From Ypsolopha sequella (Eukaryota; Arthropoda; Insecta; Lepidoptera; Ypsolophidae): a DNA stretch of 64,000 nt. Shown piece by piece: positions 47,301 through 62,300 of this stretch. The translations under genes and the position numbers were made by a program. The stretch is taken from assembly GCA_934047225.1 (NCBI GenBank), contig OW203990.1:20873045-20937044 (forward strand), in the 5' to 3' direction. The notes below the pieces were generated by a model. The model made no database searches. It worked only from the letters and a program-made list of their open reading frames with translations, and was not told where the DNA came from. Numbering within the stretch: the first letter of the stretch is position 1; every line of letters starts with the position of its first letter.

Positions 47301-50300
47301 AGGTGATGCAGGTGTGCTGGCCCTCATACCCACTGCAAGTAAACATATTCTCTGGTTAATACCTAGCCAGATATACAATTATCTACATTAGGTATATATT
47401 ACAAGTCAAACCCGATTTTAGGCCTAGACCAAACTAGTTTTTCAGAAGTCCTTCAGTGCAGAAAATTGGAGCGACTACCATACATAACCTTCGTGGTTAT
47501 TTTTGGGTAGTATTTAAACAAGCGAATATAAATTGGTGTCAAAATACTGAGTATAGCGTTCTAAAATACTAAGGGAGCGAAAGGCTGTGCGAATAAAAAT
47601 GTTGAAAACCTCGACTGGAAAATACTAATTTGAGTTGAGTTGAATAATTCTCAGGCGAACAATTTTCTATTTTAGTAACAATTAAATTTTAAGTAATAAA
47701 ACTAGGGACTTATTTTATCTTACAAGTAAACCTAACACGCTTCTCCTCGCTTCGCTCGTCATCGCACCTATTTTTTGACTTTTGGTGAAGTATTTATTCC
47801 CGACACTTGAAGTCATTAATTATGTTTTTATTTGCCCTTTTTAATAATTTCCCGTTATTTTTCATGACAACCCAGAACTACTTCGACTTAGGCCAAACTA
47901 CTTTGTCCTAAAATCGGGTTTGGCCGGTAACATATATAAACGAAAATATCCTGACTGATCTATCAACGCCTAGACCAAATGCCTGGACCTAGGAACATGA
48001 AATTTGGACTGTAAGTTCCTTGTATGACATAGACAAACACGTAGACGTAGACAAAAAGCCGGTTTGTAGCGACGACAACTTCGATGCGAAGGGAGATGTA
48101 TCGGGTCGGGACAATAAAGCGCATATTTTGCTGGCTAATCTAAACAAGCGCCTCACGCCTTGTCCAGCGCAGCGCTGCCGTTAGAACTGTGCCGACTAAC
48201 CTCGCCCGCGTCCATTGCGTTGAAGACAAAATGATTATTCCGAATATCTTAATTGTAACTCGATTATTTGTTATTTTTTATTCTGTTTTGTTAATTTAGA
48301 ATATTGATGATATTTTAATGTGGTGTATATGCTTACTTTGCTTGTTAAATGTACGTAACTCACTTAACGAAGCCTTGTAGAAGTACTCGATTTTAGCGTG
48401 AAAACCCATTATTTTAAATATTTTTCTGGTCTTTAACGCGATGTTTGTGACAAAATCCGGGACGTATACCACTTCATATTGACCGTCTAAAAGCCAAAAA
48501 TTTATTTGAATTATTTTTCCTCTTTTGCAAGTTATTTTGGTACTTAGATATGTATGAATGAGCGGGCTCTTAAGGATCCATATAAGGTCAGATGCACAAC
48601 TTCAAATGACCATTTCACATTGTGTAACTTGGTCAATCGGTTTATAATATAGATAGTAGACTAGAAGACTGATCTATTCATGTTAAAAAAACGCAAAAGG
48701 TTTAAGTTCGGTTGATAGAAAAATATTACGAAGTTATCTCTAAATTTCACGTTTTTCGAGTATTAAATGCCTTTCTTAAGTCATACAGCCTTGATATTTA
48801 TATTAAAATGAGTGACCTATGACCTTGTCTATTATTGATTTAGAATATTTTAATAATTTCATCTAGAAGCCAAGTTATTAAATAAAAGCTCCGTTTTTCG
48901 TGAGCGCGTGTTTCTTGGCGGTCGTAGTAGTCACGGCTCAGTGCGCACTATTTTAAACTAAAAGGAAACGTCATAGGGTTCAGTTCTGATTGACGCAAAA
49001 TGAGGTGATCAATCTGGCTTTATATGCACCCTATAAGGTAATATATTACGATAGGCTTTGTAATAGTCGTACTATTATAGTACAGTCTAACAGTTACATA
49101 AGAAAGAGGCTACAATCTGCTACACAACGGACAAAGTGCTCTTGTTACGTCAGAGGTCAGAGAGTCAAAGTACGGCCGAGGACGTTTTATTAGATTGCAT
49201 AAATGTTGTTTTGCCACATTTTTTCTATTCCTGATAGTACTTTTTCCTTTCGCAATGTGTTTTGATCTGATGTAACGCTCATCTTTGAACTAATTGGCCT
49301 CTTTTTTTGCCAATATTCACGATTCAGAAACCGTTTCGTGATAAGCTCCTTAAGGGCCTTACTATTGCCAAATGGGTAATTTATGGCCAAACCAAAAATA
49401 ATGAAAAAATGTATTATGAATAATTAACTCTTAGACAACATATGCAACATTTTTCTTTTTCATACCACCAAAACTTCTACATGAATTTTTTTTTTACTGA
49501 ATGGTGTTTTTTGACCTCAAATTCCCTACTGCTCCTGAGTGGCTTGGCCGATTGAATTCATCTAAGCTTTGATAAATAGATAAACTTTATAGCTATAAAC
49601 ATACCATAAGATTATTCAATCGAGTAATCACGTTCAAGTGAAAAGTATTTTTTTCTCCTATTTCGCCCTATCAAGGACGCAGCGAGCGTCGTAACAGCCA
49701 CTATGCATTGTGCGCTGATATGAACGTTATTTCAATGTCATTTCCGTTGATATTTGTAGTGACAAATATCGAGCTGCTAATTTGGCGATGGTAATCGCCT
49801 TAAACTGTTTTTTGTAGACGGATATTCAGTGACGTCATCACCACACATTTCCATATGCAAAAATTTATTTTTCTTGAATGCATCCCAAAGTCTCAATGAG
49901 CCGACCATTCAACCTATTATGATGACGTCACGTACAGTCGACAAGACTCCCGCCTGTCCAGATTCAAAATCTTGTTGCTTGCATGTGGCGATCTCAGTTA
50001 GCCCCGCCTTTTATTTTGTTGACCAATGAAAGTTTATGAGAGACACTTTTTATGGCGTTTTCGGGTTCATCAGACTTTATTAGTCACTTGTTGGTTGTTG
50101 TGTAATTGACTATTGGTAGACAAAAACTGGCAATAGCGGAAGATGCGGCAAACCAGTGCACACAAAACTAGCTCTTAAGGTGAACAGGCGGGAATCTTGT
50201 CTACTGTATTGTAAATTATTAAATCGGTTTTTAAACCTTTTAAGCATGAAAATACATATTATCCAAATTACATTCCTAAATTGATCTATTTTTTCAAATA

Positions 50301-53300
50301 GCAGATAAAAATAGCACATTGAGGTTTAAAAAACGACCAAATTGTAACAACAGATACTTTAGCAGTAAATAGATTCTCGAAAAACTGAAGGTTAAGTATA
50401 TCTTTCTAAAATCACATAACTCTCTTATCATCATAAATGAAGTCAGCTTCAGTTCACGATTTGTGTTTTTAAATGATTTTAACCCTTAAAAGAGCATAAT
50501 ATAACCTGCTATTGGATAAGATGACGTGCTGTTGTTTAAAATAAATTTTCTATTGTTACTGAAGGAAGAAGAAAAGTAGTAGAGTAGTGGAGAATACTAA
50601 CATGGATGTAAGTTTTGTAGCTCGTAATTGGTAGGTGAACCTTGCAACAGATCTCTAAAAAGAAATTTATTGTAATCGTAACGCCTTATTAGGTAATCCA
50701 TAAATAAATGTAAATAAGATACTCCACACAATAATAGTTCTTAGACTGCATTTAAAGGCGGCCAATCTCATTAAAATTTGCGAAAGCATCTTCCGAAAAC
50801 GACTCCATTTTGTTCCGGCCTTCGAGTCATGTGACGACTATATTTGCATAAATATGTGGCAGAAATGATTGCCCAATTTAGCGTTCAGTGTGGTTATGAT
50901 ATAAATACATCTCTAAAGAAAGTTGATATAAAAACTGAAAAAAAAACAGTTTTGTTGTTTACCAGATTTTTTTTATGAATGAAAATGAAAATAGTGATAC
51001 ATTAATACCCAAAAAATATAGAAAAAAAATAAACAACGTTATTTAAAGAGAGCTTTTACGAATAAAAACAAAATAAATAATAATATTTAATTTGCTCTGA
51101 AAAAAGCATTTTTGGATCTTTTCTTAACATTTTAAATATATTCTTCACTCTTTTACAGTTAAATATCAAAAATCTATAAAAATATATGCAAGCAGAATAT
51201 ATATAAGTATATAACAATTTTTTTTTTGCAAAAGATCTTTAGCCATTTTCCCGCCGAAACGCGAAAAAAAAAACAAATGTAATAATAGAAAAAAAAATTA
51301 CTATTTTGAGTTTAAAAATAAGCTGTTGCCACGCATCTTTTAGGCTCAAATAATCAAATGATTACATTTTATTAAATATAATAAATATTTTATGAAACGA
51401 CAAACGAGTGTCGACTGTTGAGATCTGCATACGTGTTGAGAATTTAGTATTAATCGTGTTTGGTCTCTGAGGAGCGGCGCAGAAAGCATTCCTTTCGCAA
51501 ACAGATATTTTGTATTATTTATGAACCACCCGATGGGTGAAAGTGCATTCGATGCACATGTATACAGTATACAGTATCGAATATCGTTCGGTCGTATATC
51601 CGTCTCTATCACACATTTTATGTGTGGGTCAGAGATGGATGCTCGAACGATAAACGATAGACCGAATCTTTTTGAGAGTGCCGGGCCAGTACCTGCAGAA
51701 GGCGGGCTTGCAGTTAGTCACAGGTAGCATCGCAGTACTAGATATATTTATTATAAGTACAATAATAATAATTGTAATAATTTTATATTTTGTTTTAACT
51801 TCAAGATTGTTATTTATTGCCTTCATTTCTTACCAATTGTTTACTTTATATAGGGTCGGTTGCAGAAATGGCCTCAACTGAAAATCAGCATAGTGGCTTG
51901 CTATATTATTATACTAAGTTGAGGATCCTTTTTACTACCACAGCACTTACATAATCTTTTAATTGTTTTTTTATTATGTAATTTGTTATTTTTTCATTAT
52001 GTGTAAGGCTGCAGAAATGAAATACAGAAATTATCCATCTATCTATATTCTGTTTTTCTATATTATAGGTATTATACAAGGCGACTTTTTGATCATCGTC
52101 CAAATTCATACTGGAGGCTTGATAAGTTATCAGTATCTTGGATCAGTAACAATTTTTGTGAAATTCGTATAATGAAATTTCGGCTTCCCATATAAATTCA
52201 GTTCCAGTCCCGAGTATGGGGAGTCGAAATTTAATTTTACGAATTTCAACAAAATTGTTATTGATGCATGATACTGATCACTTACCAAGCCACCAGTGTG
52301 AATTTGGACGATGGTCAAAAAGTCACCTGGTATATTAGAAGCGACACAAGGGGATACTTCGCAAGTGACTGCTAGACGAACAGTGATTCCAAAAACTTTC
52401 CCAGAACAAAAAAAAACATTTATTAGATCACCACCACATCGTACCAATCATATCGCAAACATTTCTACTCATCTTCTCATTTTATTTGATGTTGTAACTT
52501 TGCAGAATAATCGTGATTTCGAACGTAATATGTTCTCACGTATTTTAGCAAGATCTTCAATATAGATTGGGCCTTATGCAACAGGTAATAACAGCCTTAT
52601 TTGGGCGTACATTGTGAACTAGTTAGCTTTGCCGGGTGATGCTTGGGTTTGGTACCGGAAGAATGGGTCTGGGTTCCCATGGATCACATGATTTCTAGTT
52701 TCACCTGTTGTTGAAATAGTTCTTTTGCATTTTCTGGGGTTAAAATTTTGTAGTTTTTTAAATTTCAATATTATAGTTTTGTCTGCATGCTTTTTGGAAT
52801 AAATAGATCGATTTAGGTTTTTAATTTCAATAATACCTTATTTCGTGTTTTTATACCTTTTTTCTAAGTCATTTACTATTTACAGGAAGTGACGTAATCA
52901 TATTAGGTTGAATGGTCAAATCCCTTGTCAGACTTTAAGATGCGTTCAAGAAATATATTTTTTCGTACTGAAATGTGTAGTGATGACGTCACTGAAGTTC
53001 GAATAAAAGACATTAGTTTTTTTATGTTACAAAGGATATGCTTGTTTTAATATCTGCCTACTAGAAACGATAAAGGAAAGCTACGGTTAAACTATCGTAA
53101 ATATAGGCGAAAAAAAAAGAGGTCGATTGTTTAAACTTTAACAGAGCCAAATTCAAGTAAGTATGGTATTGAGCACTTAGCCTTCAAACCTTTGGTGTTA
53201 GGGAAGATTTTACCTGATAATATATAATATATAATAATTATATACCATGGTTTCATTTCAGCGCTGTGCAGACCGTTTGCTGTAATAATTATATTTGGAT

Positions 53301-56300
53301 GTAAGTTTAAAAACAACGACCTTACCACGGCGCACAGTAGTCGTTCGGAGGGAAGTGGTCAAATAATTTCACGAAAGCCGTTGTCGCACGTCTTTCACTT
53401 CCCACATCACTTTTATTTATTTTGTGATACTATCTGAGAGCTTCCTTTCAGAGTAGTTTCAAGGAGCAACAGTAACGCGCACACGACCAGAGGCGGACTA
53501 GCTAGACTGAGTTTGGAGATATAATTTTTACATTTATACAGAAAATGAACCCTACTCGTACTTAAGGCAAGGGTATTCAGAAATCTGTCCTTCTCCTACG
53601 ATTTTATTTTACACTTGTCTATCCTGCAGTGGAAGACGGCTTGACTTGCGATTTCGAGGTGTTCGTGTTGATTATTTTGTAACTAGAGTGTTGGGTTTTT
53701 AATGCATGAAGGCCGTTTTAAATCACATTACGATGTTTATTGCCCAAAATCGTACATAACTCAAATTAAATTATATTGCAATATTATTGGACTCAGGAAA
53801 ATGCAAGTAATCGTGTATCGAATGGCCGAAATATTAAGATCAAAGAGTGAAATATGACATATAATATATATATAAATTTCTCGGCTTAAAAAAGTAAGTT
53901 TAGCTAGATATCGCTTGCTTCTTCTAGCCGCGGGCACAGATTAGCTGTCCCAAATATTTGGCTGCCCTAGGCCTGGGCCTAACCTTATAGGGAAGTCCGC
54001 CTCTGCACACGAGAAATCCAACAAATAAATTTGCAAAAAAGTTTCTATACGAGTATGTGAGAAGCCTACAATCGCAGGTACATACTGCACATCACCAGGG
54101 CGTGACCAGTTTATCGACCGCGTAGAAAGTGGTCGGGGTTTCTAAAGCAACCACTGCCAAACTCACGCGCAAAACACTATGCGAGCTTTAGCGATATTTA
54201 TTGCCAATTTACATATTTTATTTAAGATACACCACTACGTGCTACCCACTTGTGCGGTAACCATTCATTTGCCACCCATTTGCAAAATTTATGGCTTCGT
54301 TTTTCTTATGATAAAGTAACAAAGAATTTCGGTGTTAGATAACTATTATTTTATTAAGTTAAGAACTTTATCGGACTGACTTACGTTGTTTAAAGAGTGG
54401 AAAATAAATTCATTATCATGATAGTGCAACCAGTTTAACAGTAAATTTGGCTAAATGAATAGCACACACGCAGGTAACACGTTAAACAAACTGACCGGGA
54501 AATCTCTCAAAGATAACGGCTCGCGGTTCTTGACCGATTTGTGAACCTATGTTTGGTTAAGAGCGATTTCGCAGCCAGATTGTGAAAAACCTGCCTTACA
54601 TAAAAATACAATTAAATTCAAAATTCGCTCAATAGTTATTCAACAAAACCTTATTACCTATGTATTGTGCATGTTGCCATCGCAAAGTTTCCATTGGTTC
54701 TGTAAGTTGGAATTAAAAAATTCGAGTTTCTAATTTACAGAAATCAAGGGGAATTGTAATTTCCAAAATTTCGAATTTCCAAAATTTTGGCTTTCTTATT
54801 TACAGAAACCAATGGAAACTTTGCGATGGCAACCTTACACAATACATATTAATAAGGTTTTGTTGAATAACTATTAAGTGAATAAGTGTTCTGTTTTGAT
54901 TAATTAGAAAAAGGTGGGTTTTTCACAATCCGGCTGCGAAGCCGCTCTTAACCATTTCGCACATTGTAAATACGCAGTCATGGTCATAATACGAGAAATA
55001 GCATGCTGTTGTTTACGATCCACTCTAGGTTGGGTCTCATGTTGAAATAGTGTTTGAAAATGTGCGGTTTGCTCACTCACTAAAGCCGATTCTGAAGGCT
55101 TTAATTTTAGTTTTACGGTGTTTTGGAAAAATATTCCAAAGTAATTTAGCTTTTATTACTAACACTTAAGGACCATTCCGAAGAAAATGTAGTTATGACA
55201 GGATTAAAACTAAAATTAAAGCCTTCAGAATCGGCTTTATAGATTGCTCTGTTAAATTTAGCTAGAATTTATTCTGTTGGCTAGAAATGGTCTAATTTAT
55301 CCAATGAATAATAAGTTATAACGCAACGCAACTTGGTATATATAAGTCAAATAATTTATACACACGTGTTTAAATAGTACACATTTATTTTGGGTTCGGG
55401 CTACAAAATATAAAAATGTCTAAGCAATATAAAATTCTATATTGATGTCGATTCGGCGCAACACAACTGAACTAATTTGAAAGGACTAACCTTAACAGTT
55501 TTTGTCTTTTCGATACAGAAAGAAAAAGACAGAACGCTCAAATTAAGTTTAGTCCTGTCAAATAAGTTAAGTCGTGTTGCGCCGAATCGACACAATTATA
55601 CTTTATTTGAGTTTCTATTTTTTTATGTTGTAAAATATGTCAATTTTTATTTTTTCGTGGTCTCAGAGTAATTCTCCGCTTGAATACCTTTGGGTCAATC
55701 CGCAGAACAATAATTTATTTCTGTGGCTCAATCTAAGAAGTCGTGGTCGGTAGTCAAACTAAAATATTGGGTATATGTACCTAACAGATGGTAGAGCTGA
55801 TGCCGGGCTTGACTGAACCACCATCTTACTTGGAGACCCCCTCGAAGTATTTCGGGGGAGAGTAAGAGGACAGCTCACAGGCAAAAAACTAGGAGGCCCA
55901 CCATGCCTGGGACGGATGGATGGTGGTATATCCATCTCTAATAGCCGGGCCTTATATGGAACAGACTGGTGACGGGCAGCGGCGTAACTGGTGCGAGGGT
56001 TCCGGCACCGCGCTCACCAACCCACTTGCCCAGCGTGTGTGAGTATGGATAATTCTTCCAGGATGACCGCCGGAAGTGGCAAAGTCCTGGAAAGGTTTAT
56101 GTCCAGCAGTGGACGAACTAGGCTGATGGATGGATGGATGGATGTACCTAACTAGATACAATAGATAGACGATAAGTTACCGTTTTTTGATGCACACTCT
56201 AAATTAAATTTCGCATAAAACTATTAAAAGATGAGCTTTAACTAAATCATCTTAAAAATACGAAAAAAAAAATAGACAAATCAAAGGGTGTCAAAAGTTT

Positions 56301-59300
56301 TTCAGAGTGTGGACTGTAATAGTCGTACCCTCTTTTTACCAACAATTTTAACGTCTCAACTTATGCCTTCAACTGTAAGTGACGGCTGAGTCTCTATTGG
56401 CGGATATTTTTTGCCAAGTAACCGCTGCAGGAAAGTGAAAACAGTCTCCAAACTAGTATCCGAGAAGTTACCCGCTCTCAAGACTTGATTTTCGATTATA
56501 CATGTGATCCAATTTATTGGAAAAGATCTTAAACATGATTCGGGGTGGGGACCTCATTAATATGCCTAGTTATTTATTATCAAGCAATTATAGTAAGAAA
56601 GTTGTCAGATTACTTTGACGACAGCTCAAGTTCTGTTAGATATTATATGTATGATACCCGTAGGTATAAGAAGTAAGCAATTTTTTTTACTAAAGCTTTT
56701 CAAGTAAATTAATTTCATCAAAAGCCATTCTAAAGTGTTTAATTTAAAAATGAATACCCAACAGTTTTTTTGTTAATTTCAACTATCTTATTGGTCAACA
56801 GCTACCATTGTTATAATAATTATCTCGAAATTTCCAAGTCCCTTTAAGTTACGCCACGAATTTTTCACGGGTCACTAAGAATTAAACTAGGTAACTTTTA
56901 TAAATTGCGTAGCTTTTGAAGATTTCACCGGTTAGAATCGATCTAAAGATTTTTATTGCCTTGGTGGACGTGAAACGTCATCGAACCGTTTCACAATACA
57001 AAAAGCAGCGGTTTGCGTCAGACATACAATCGTAAATTATTTAAATGCCACCTCTTTACGCTCCTGCAAGTACCTCGGCACCACAGACATGCAAACAGAC
57101 ATTGTCTTTTCAAAATTTTTACTATTCCGATCAATTAAGTATTAAGGTTAAACGTCAGTCGCTTAGCACAAAGTGCATAACTTAACTTTGTTTTTCTTGT
57201 TAAGATGTGAAAATATGAAAAAAATTTGGTCCGTGGCAATTGGCGCCAATGTAGTTCAGTATACGTAATGATTTTAAATAAAGAGTTTGCAATTGTACAC
57301 AAAATTAGTCATGATCTTTTCAAAACCAACTTAAAATGCTGTTTTAACATTGTTTGGATAGATGATGACTAATAGTGCATTAAATTTCAAACTCATGCTT
57401 TATAAACTTCACTAATACTAAACTATTGGCGCCAATTGCCAAAAAATATTTTTTTTGTTGCTCAAATTTTTTCTTAAATTTTTTGTAGATACTTGTGTGC
57501 GGAATCCAAATCTGAAGTCAAATTTTCTCTATCACGTCCCAATATTTGTCTAAGACAGATTGTATTTTTAAATTTAGTGATTCTTTACTACTTTTAGGTT
57601 GCTCCACAATTAGAAAAATTACCTTTCTCGCCTGTTTAATAATATTGCAAAACAATCGCTCTGATACAAAACGCAGTTTTTAATTTAATAACTAAAACAA
57701 TCACGTCACTCGCTTTTTTCATAGAAAAGACTTGGTGGGAAATAGATGCATCGAAACAAGCTCTTAAAAAATATATTTATCTTGAAAATTAAGGCTTAAT
57801 CAAAAATTATGTTATATTGACCACAATTAATATTGATTTTGGAGTTGTAGAGATAAAACATTAAGCCATAAAACGAATGCTTATTAGTGCAAAATCTTTT
57901 CAAAAGACATAAAAAAAATATATTTTGAATATCTATTTATTATCTAAATATATATTTCTATACTGCAATGATGTAATGTTAATTATATATAAAGTTAATT
58001 TAATAAAATTGAGAGCTGGTAGAGAAAATCTGAGTTCAAATTTGGATTCAGCACACTACTTTTTATAAGAATAACAAATAACCTTCCAAGCACCAAAAAC
58101 CTTGTTGGTCAGTATGTATATACAATACACTATAATCAGAAATCAAATGATTATCTTTCGTTTATAACAATCGTACTGGAAGTTCTGAACATGCTCCCCT
58201 TTACGAGATGCAAACAAAAACTATCCACTTCAAAAAATACAAATCAAACATTTTATTGCGAAGAATCGGACCAACGTATGCCATCTGCTACAAATGGCTA
58301 CAAGCAAAACAATATGATATCGTTGTATTGTAATATTATTGTATTTCGCAGTCAGCCATGTTATAATTTTAAACTCAAAAGCAATTGTTTTATGCTCGAT
58401 TTAAGTCTCGCTAGAACATCTTGTATAGCCCCAAGTCACTGTATTTTCTTGTCAATGTATTGCGAATATATTGAATAAAGTAAAATTGTATAGCGAGAGG
58501 ATTTTGAAAGTGAACGCACTGGTCCGACTGGCCACAGGCGCCGTTGCCTAACCTGATGCGTGTTCCGGATGATACCTTCTTTTATAATATCTTAGTTTGC
58601 ATCATCATCTTGGAAGTTTAGAAACTATTGTATAAATCTGTGTTTTAACCTTTATTGTGAACATGTTAAGGCGATATGTAACAGTTTTAGCGTCCCTGTC
58701 ACTCCATATGCGAAAAAACCCTCAGTGCAAGAAGGACGGATTCGTGGAAAAGTAGCAAAAAGTCGCTTTTTTATTGATATAAAATGTACTAAAGTTGCTA
58801 TCAAAATTTCGTTTAACCAGCCCCCCTATTCTGTATCTTAGGTTGCCAACTGGACAGGGTGCCTATCGTCAAAAACATAGATAAAAACTGAACTTTTAAA
58901 ATTGCCTTTAGTGGGTATTGAATTATTTACGAACTGTGACGTCACTTCAAATGCGAACATATCCTTAGACAATCGGAATTCGATAGTATATCTTTGTTTT
59001 TGATGATAGGCACCCTGTCCAGTTGGCAACTAGAGATACATAATAGGCCCGCAGGTCCTAGATATCGTTAAAACCCATCTAATAAAATATAATTGCAGTC
59101 CATATGTCATTCTAAATTGTCAAACCAGGAGAATTGGTGCCGAAAAAGACCTCACTTCAATAAATATTTCTATCAAGCCGAATTTCTCCAATCGCGTGTC
59201 TGTTTTAACAGATCCCTAGAAAAAGAATCCAAAAATAATATATATTTTTTTCAAAATAATACATTATTTACTGAAGTAGATATGCACGTTCTTAAAGTGT

Positions 59301-62300
59301 CGATTTTTTTTTCGTAGCGCCTTAACAAGCGGCCACTATACGCACGACGAAATTATCGCTGCATACAAAAAGGCTTATAGGTGTTTGTGTTAGTTAATTG
59401 ACTACGTATAACTATAGGTATATCCATAATGGTTTTAATTTGGGAAATTATTAATTGGGCGAGTAAAAATATAATTAGCGACTAAAAATACCGAGTGGGC
59501 GAATTTAAAGTATGAAATCGAAAACATTTCATCAAACATCAAAAAATAGGTGCGATGTCGAGCGAAACGAGGAGGAGCGTGTTAGGTTTACATGTAAGAT
59601 AAAATAAGGAGCCGAGCGAAGCGGAGCGGAGCGATGCGACGTCCCTAGTTTTATTACTTAAAATTAAATTGTCACTAAAATAGAAAATTGTTTGTCTGAG
59701 AATTATTCAACTCTACTCAAATTTCCATTTTCAAGACGCCGTTTTCAACATTTTTATTCACCCACAGTCTTTAGCCGCTTAGTATTTAGTACGCTATATT
59801 CAGTATTTTTGAAACCTTAAATTTGAATTTATATTCGCTCGTTTAATTTTAAATATTTACTTATAAAAGAGTTCTGATTTTAACTGGGTTGTATGAATGT
59901 AGAATTCAGCTTTGTAGGGACAACATACATTTCCCTATATTAAGACGTGTGCAAAGTTTATAAATGGAAATATCAAAACAGCTTTGAAGGTGAGTTTTCA
60001 ATTCATGCGTAATTATTGATCTACAAGATGACTAAGCAATAAATCTTTTTGTGAGCTACTAGTAGATTTCATCAGTCACCAGGTCATTAGGATCACGATT
60101 CACAATGTAACAAACAGTGAACATTTGAACAATATCGACGATGAATAGTGAATGTTAGATTCAAAAGCTCTGCTTGTTGACTTTGAAGCGCATTGTTATA
60201 TAACTATCGAGGTCTGAAAGACCAAGGTAAAATACACATCAATACACATTAAGGTTACATCTGAATTTAAGCTCTACTATAATTTTTTTTTAATATCCGC
60301 TTGAAGCAGTCGCGCGCGATTTTAGGCAACGCCTAGCGACAAATAATGGCGAGGCAAATTTCTTCGAGCCGTGCCATATTTTGTCGCTCAAGTCGAAGCT
60401 GCTCAGCCTGAGGCTGCTGTAATGGATACGCAGCTTAAGTAATTAAAATCTCTGTATCATTCTCATGATTATCATTCTCTGTATTATCATTCTATACATT
60501 GTAAAAACGTTTCTATAACCTTGTATTCCTATTTGTGACAGACGATTTCTTGGTAATAAAATTGGGAATCCCTTAGTAATATCGGTCTATTGTCTATCTG
60601 TGCTGTTACTCAGAAGAATCGATTGAGTTCTGGCCTGAAGTTGTAAAATTACACAAAGACCACATGAAAAAAGAATAAAATCGACAGGATCTTTTAGAAA
60701 ATTCATGTACAGACAGCTCCCTATTTGTGAGTGATTTAACAGCTATGACGCCGCAATATTTAAGAACTGTCAATAGTAGCCTGTCATGCTGGCATTCGTA
60801 CATCTTTTAAGCAGATTAAATTTACCTATGCATTGACATAACTAGTAAATTGTTGTGTACGGTTAACAAAAGAACCAGATCCAGCACAAACACTTCAGTC
60901 TTAAGACTCGCAGACAAGTGATATATTTGAACTGAAGAATACTGAACAATAGTGCGTGTATTTATGCATTGACCATATATTTTTCGCTGTTAACAGATTT
61001 CACATCGGACTTTCAAATATTCCGAATTTCCTCCAGAAATTTTATTTTTTTAAATCAACCATGAGGGGAACTTACGTCTTTGTACACGCACGTACTTGTA
61101 TCGTCTCAGGGGAGATCGTCGTGTTAAGACGTCGTTAAGTGCGCGGGCGCCGGCTATTGTAAAGTGTGTCACAGATCTGTGTCAAGTTTGCTCGGTCGTC
61201 GCCGCGTTACATAATATAAACCGGCAGAGACAGTGCACTTTTTCGCGACTACTGTATCTTATTTCTAAAGCCAGGTTTATATTAAGGTTGATTAGTAGTA
61301 GAATAACATGCGTGACTATTTATTGAACTATTAGGTTAATAAGTACCATTTACATTACGAAACAAATGTAAACGGTTGCAAGATGATACTAAAATTTGTA
61401 GCTCAAATTCAAAATCTATAAAAGAAGACTAGTTGAATAAATACTTACGGAAGTTACTCTACTACTAACTAGTCTTAATGCAAACCTGGCTTTAGTGTCG
61501 AGTCAACTCTGAAATCACGAAAAACACAAAAAAAAACCTATATTTTAGTTTAGTAGATCATGTCTTTTCTTTATAGAACTGCAGATTTTTTTTCACAAAT
61601 TCATGGTTGGCTCCATAGTACAAGTTGTTCTTATATACGAGTACCTATTATCTATAATTTTTGGCCTTATATTGACTAAAATGCAATCACCAATACTAAG
61701 CCGGTTTACAGTAAGGCTATTAGTTAATAGTAGAGTAACTCGCGTAGCTATTTATTCAACTAGAGTTTTCTATCGCTTTTGACTTTTAACTTTATCTACA
61801 CTACGTACAAAAAGCTATAATTTTTAGTACCATCTTGCAATCGTTTAAATTTGTTTAGTAATATAATTGCTCTTTTTACCCCTCGCATTTGACTTTATCT
61901 AGCTGTGTAAAGTAGGCTTTACTAGAAAGGTTCTCAATGTCTGCGGCTACTCGCCTACTCATTGACAATTTCACGCTACCTTGCCGTCATTGTATGTACC
62001 AAAAAATTGTAGAGGTGATCAACATTATTCAGGCTCAATTTATCGCTTAGATGACTACCTTGGCTGGGACTCATAGGTCCAGTTATAGTTTATTATCTTT
62101 ATTGTTAAGATGAATCATAAGAAGATATTTAAATGTAGGTAGGTTTATTTATACTTTCTACCTTCAACTTTGGTTGCTACTGGGCTGTTTAGAATTTAGT
62201 TAAGAGGCTATTAGGATAACATAATACTTAACAGGGCACGGACCCTGACAAATGGCACGGCCGCATTAGGTTTTCCATCGCAAACTTTGTTGTATGTTTC

